Part shown: one piece after another, positions 45,970-46,071 of the stretch
How positions within the stretch are numbered: position 1 is the stretch's first letter
Layout: each line of letters begins with the position of its first letter
Origin: Lachnospiraceae bacterium
Lineage (GTDB): Bacteria > Bacillota > Clostridia > Lachnospirales > Lachnospiraceae
Assembly: GCA_022510605.1 (NCBI GenBank)
Contig: JAFLTB010000011.1
Span: forward strand, 1 to 46,071
Direction: 5' to 3'
DNA: 46,071 bases
Position numbers and translations under genes: made by a program
Notes under the pieces: generated by a model
Seen by the model: only the letters and a program-made list of their open reading frames with translations
Told to the model about the DNA's origin: nothing
The model's database searches: none

Positions 45970-46071
45970 CCTCCATTCCGGAGCGTAAGCGGAGGAAGCA
46001 CGCCGAGAAAGATGCCTCGCATTTTCTCGGCTGTGCATCAATACTATTTGTGACGCTCCGGCACAAATAGT
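45970..46071 (-). repeat. Structured dispersed repeat, copy B (cut by the window end)
   Basis: Read on the minus strand: hairpin 1 ACTATTTGTG/CACAAATAGT (46043-46071) with loop CCGGAGCGT; stem GCCGAGAAA/TTTCTCGGC (46023-46031 with 46002-46010); ACGCTCCGG (45978-45986), complementary to the loop; then AATGGAGG, the ribosome site of DUF6033. Compared with copy A, stem position 4 changes from A-T to G-C on both arms, so pairing is preserved. The region upstream of hairpin 1, where copy A has its leader ORF start, lies outside the window. Confidence 0.85.

Noticed and set aside
45965-46066. N-terminal extension of the DUF6033 protein beginning MCRSVTNS
   Set aside because: It is only the structured repeat read as protein; a similar peptide comes from copy A, and the real start at 45964 has its own GGAGG.

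Overview
The window looks like one chromosomal segment of a spore-forming anaerobic Firmicute, most likely a Lachnospiraceae-type Clostridium. The reasons are the paired glgC/glgD, a DnaD/DnaI-type helicase-loading pair, SpoVG, CwlD and a CgeB-like protein, a T-box in front of thrS, a stand-alone clostridial [FeFe]-hydrogenase, and an F-type ATP synthase whose c subunit carries the sodium-binding residues. AGGAGG ribosome sites and TTG/GTG starts are common. There are no rRNA or tRNA genes, no CRISPR array, no prophage and no insertion sequence with a transposase. Most genes are housekeeping genes.

Layout. 1-2013: thrS (cut by the window edge) with its promoter, T-box leader and terminator. 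2063-3252: a histidine phosphatase and a PH-domain protein, preceded by a structured repeat. 3382-4239: a lone AAA/ABC-type ATPase. 4289-13361, minus strand: GH127 arabinofuranosidase, malQ, a PrsA-like lipoprotein, mfd, pth, then (behind its own terminator) spoVG. 13386-15781: glgD and glgC. 15996-21181, plus strand: murC, a DnaA-box-rich intergenic region, a DnaD-family primosome gene, a DnaI/DnaC-type helicase loader and a long PRPP synthetase. 21202-30595, minus strand: class A PBP, a PAS protein with a decayed GGDEF domain, a CgeB-like glycosyltransferase, a group-B-like [FeFe]-hydrogenase, an active-looking diguanylate cyclase and a sodium:solute symporter. 30821-33897, plus strand: two multispanning GT-C glycosyltransferases. 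33925-46071, minus strand: a NUDIX hydrolase, then a long run DUF6033 / cwlD / tsaC / LMW-PTP-like / rpiB / proC / atpZ-I-B-E-F-H-A-G-D-C.

How it fits together. The tsaC / ywlE-like / rpiB / atp order matches the ywlC-ywlE-ywlF...atp order of Bacillus subtilis, so this is an old conserved neighbourhood; here proC sits where ywlG-glyA-upp stand in Bacillus. The sodium c ring and the sodium symporter suggest a sodium-based energy economy, and the hydrogenase suggests H2-linked fermentation. glgC/glgD (synthesis) and malQ (turnover) point to glycogen storage.

Most unusual signals: (1) a cluster of DnaA boxes directly upstream of the DnaD/DnaI-type genes; (2) a structured repeat, seen twice, with an open leader ORF, covarying hairpins and a loop complementary to the sequence beside the next gene's Shine-Dalgarno site, plus shorter relatives at several other gene starts; (3) a YwlE-family protein whose P-loop arginine is lost; (4) a GGDEF protein with a destroyed active site next to an intact one.
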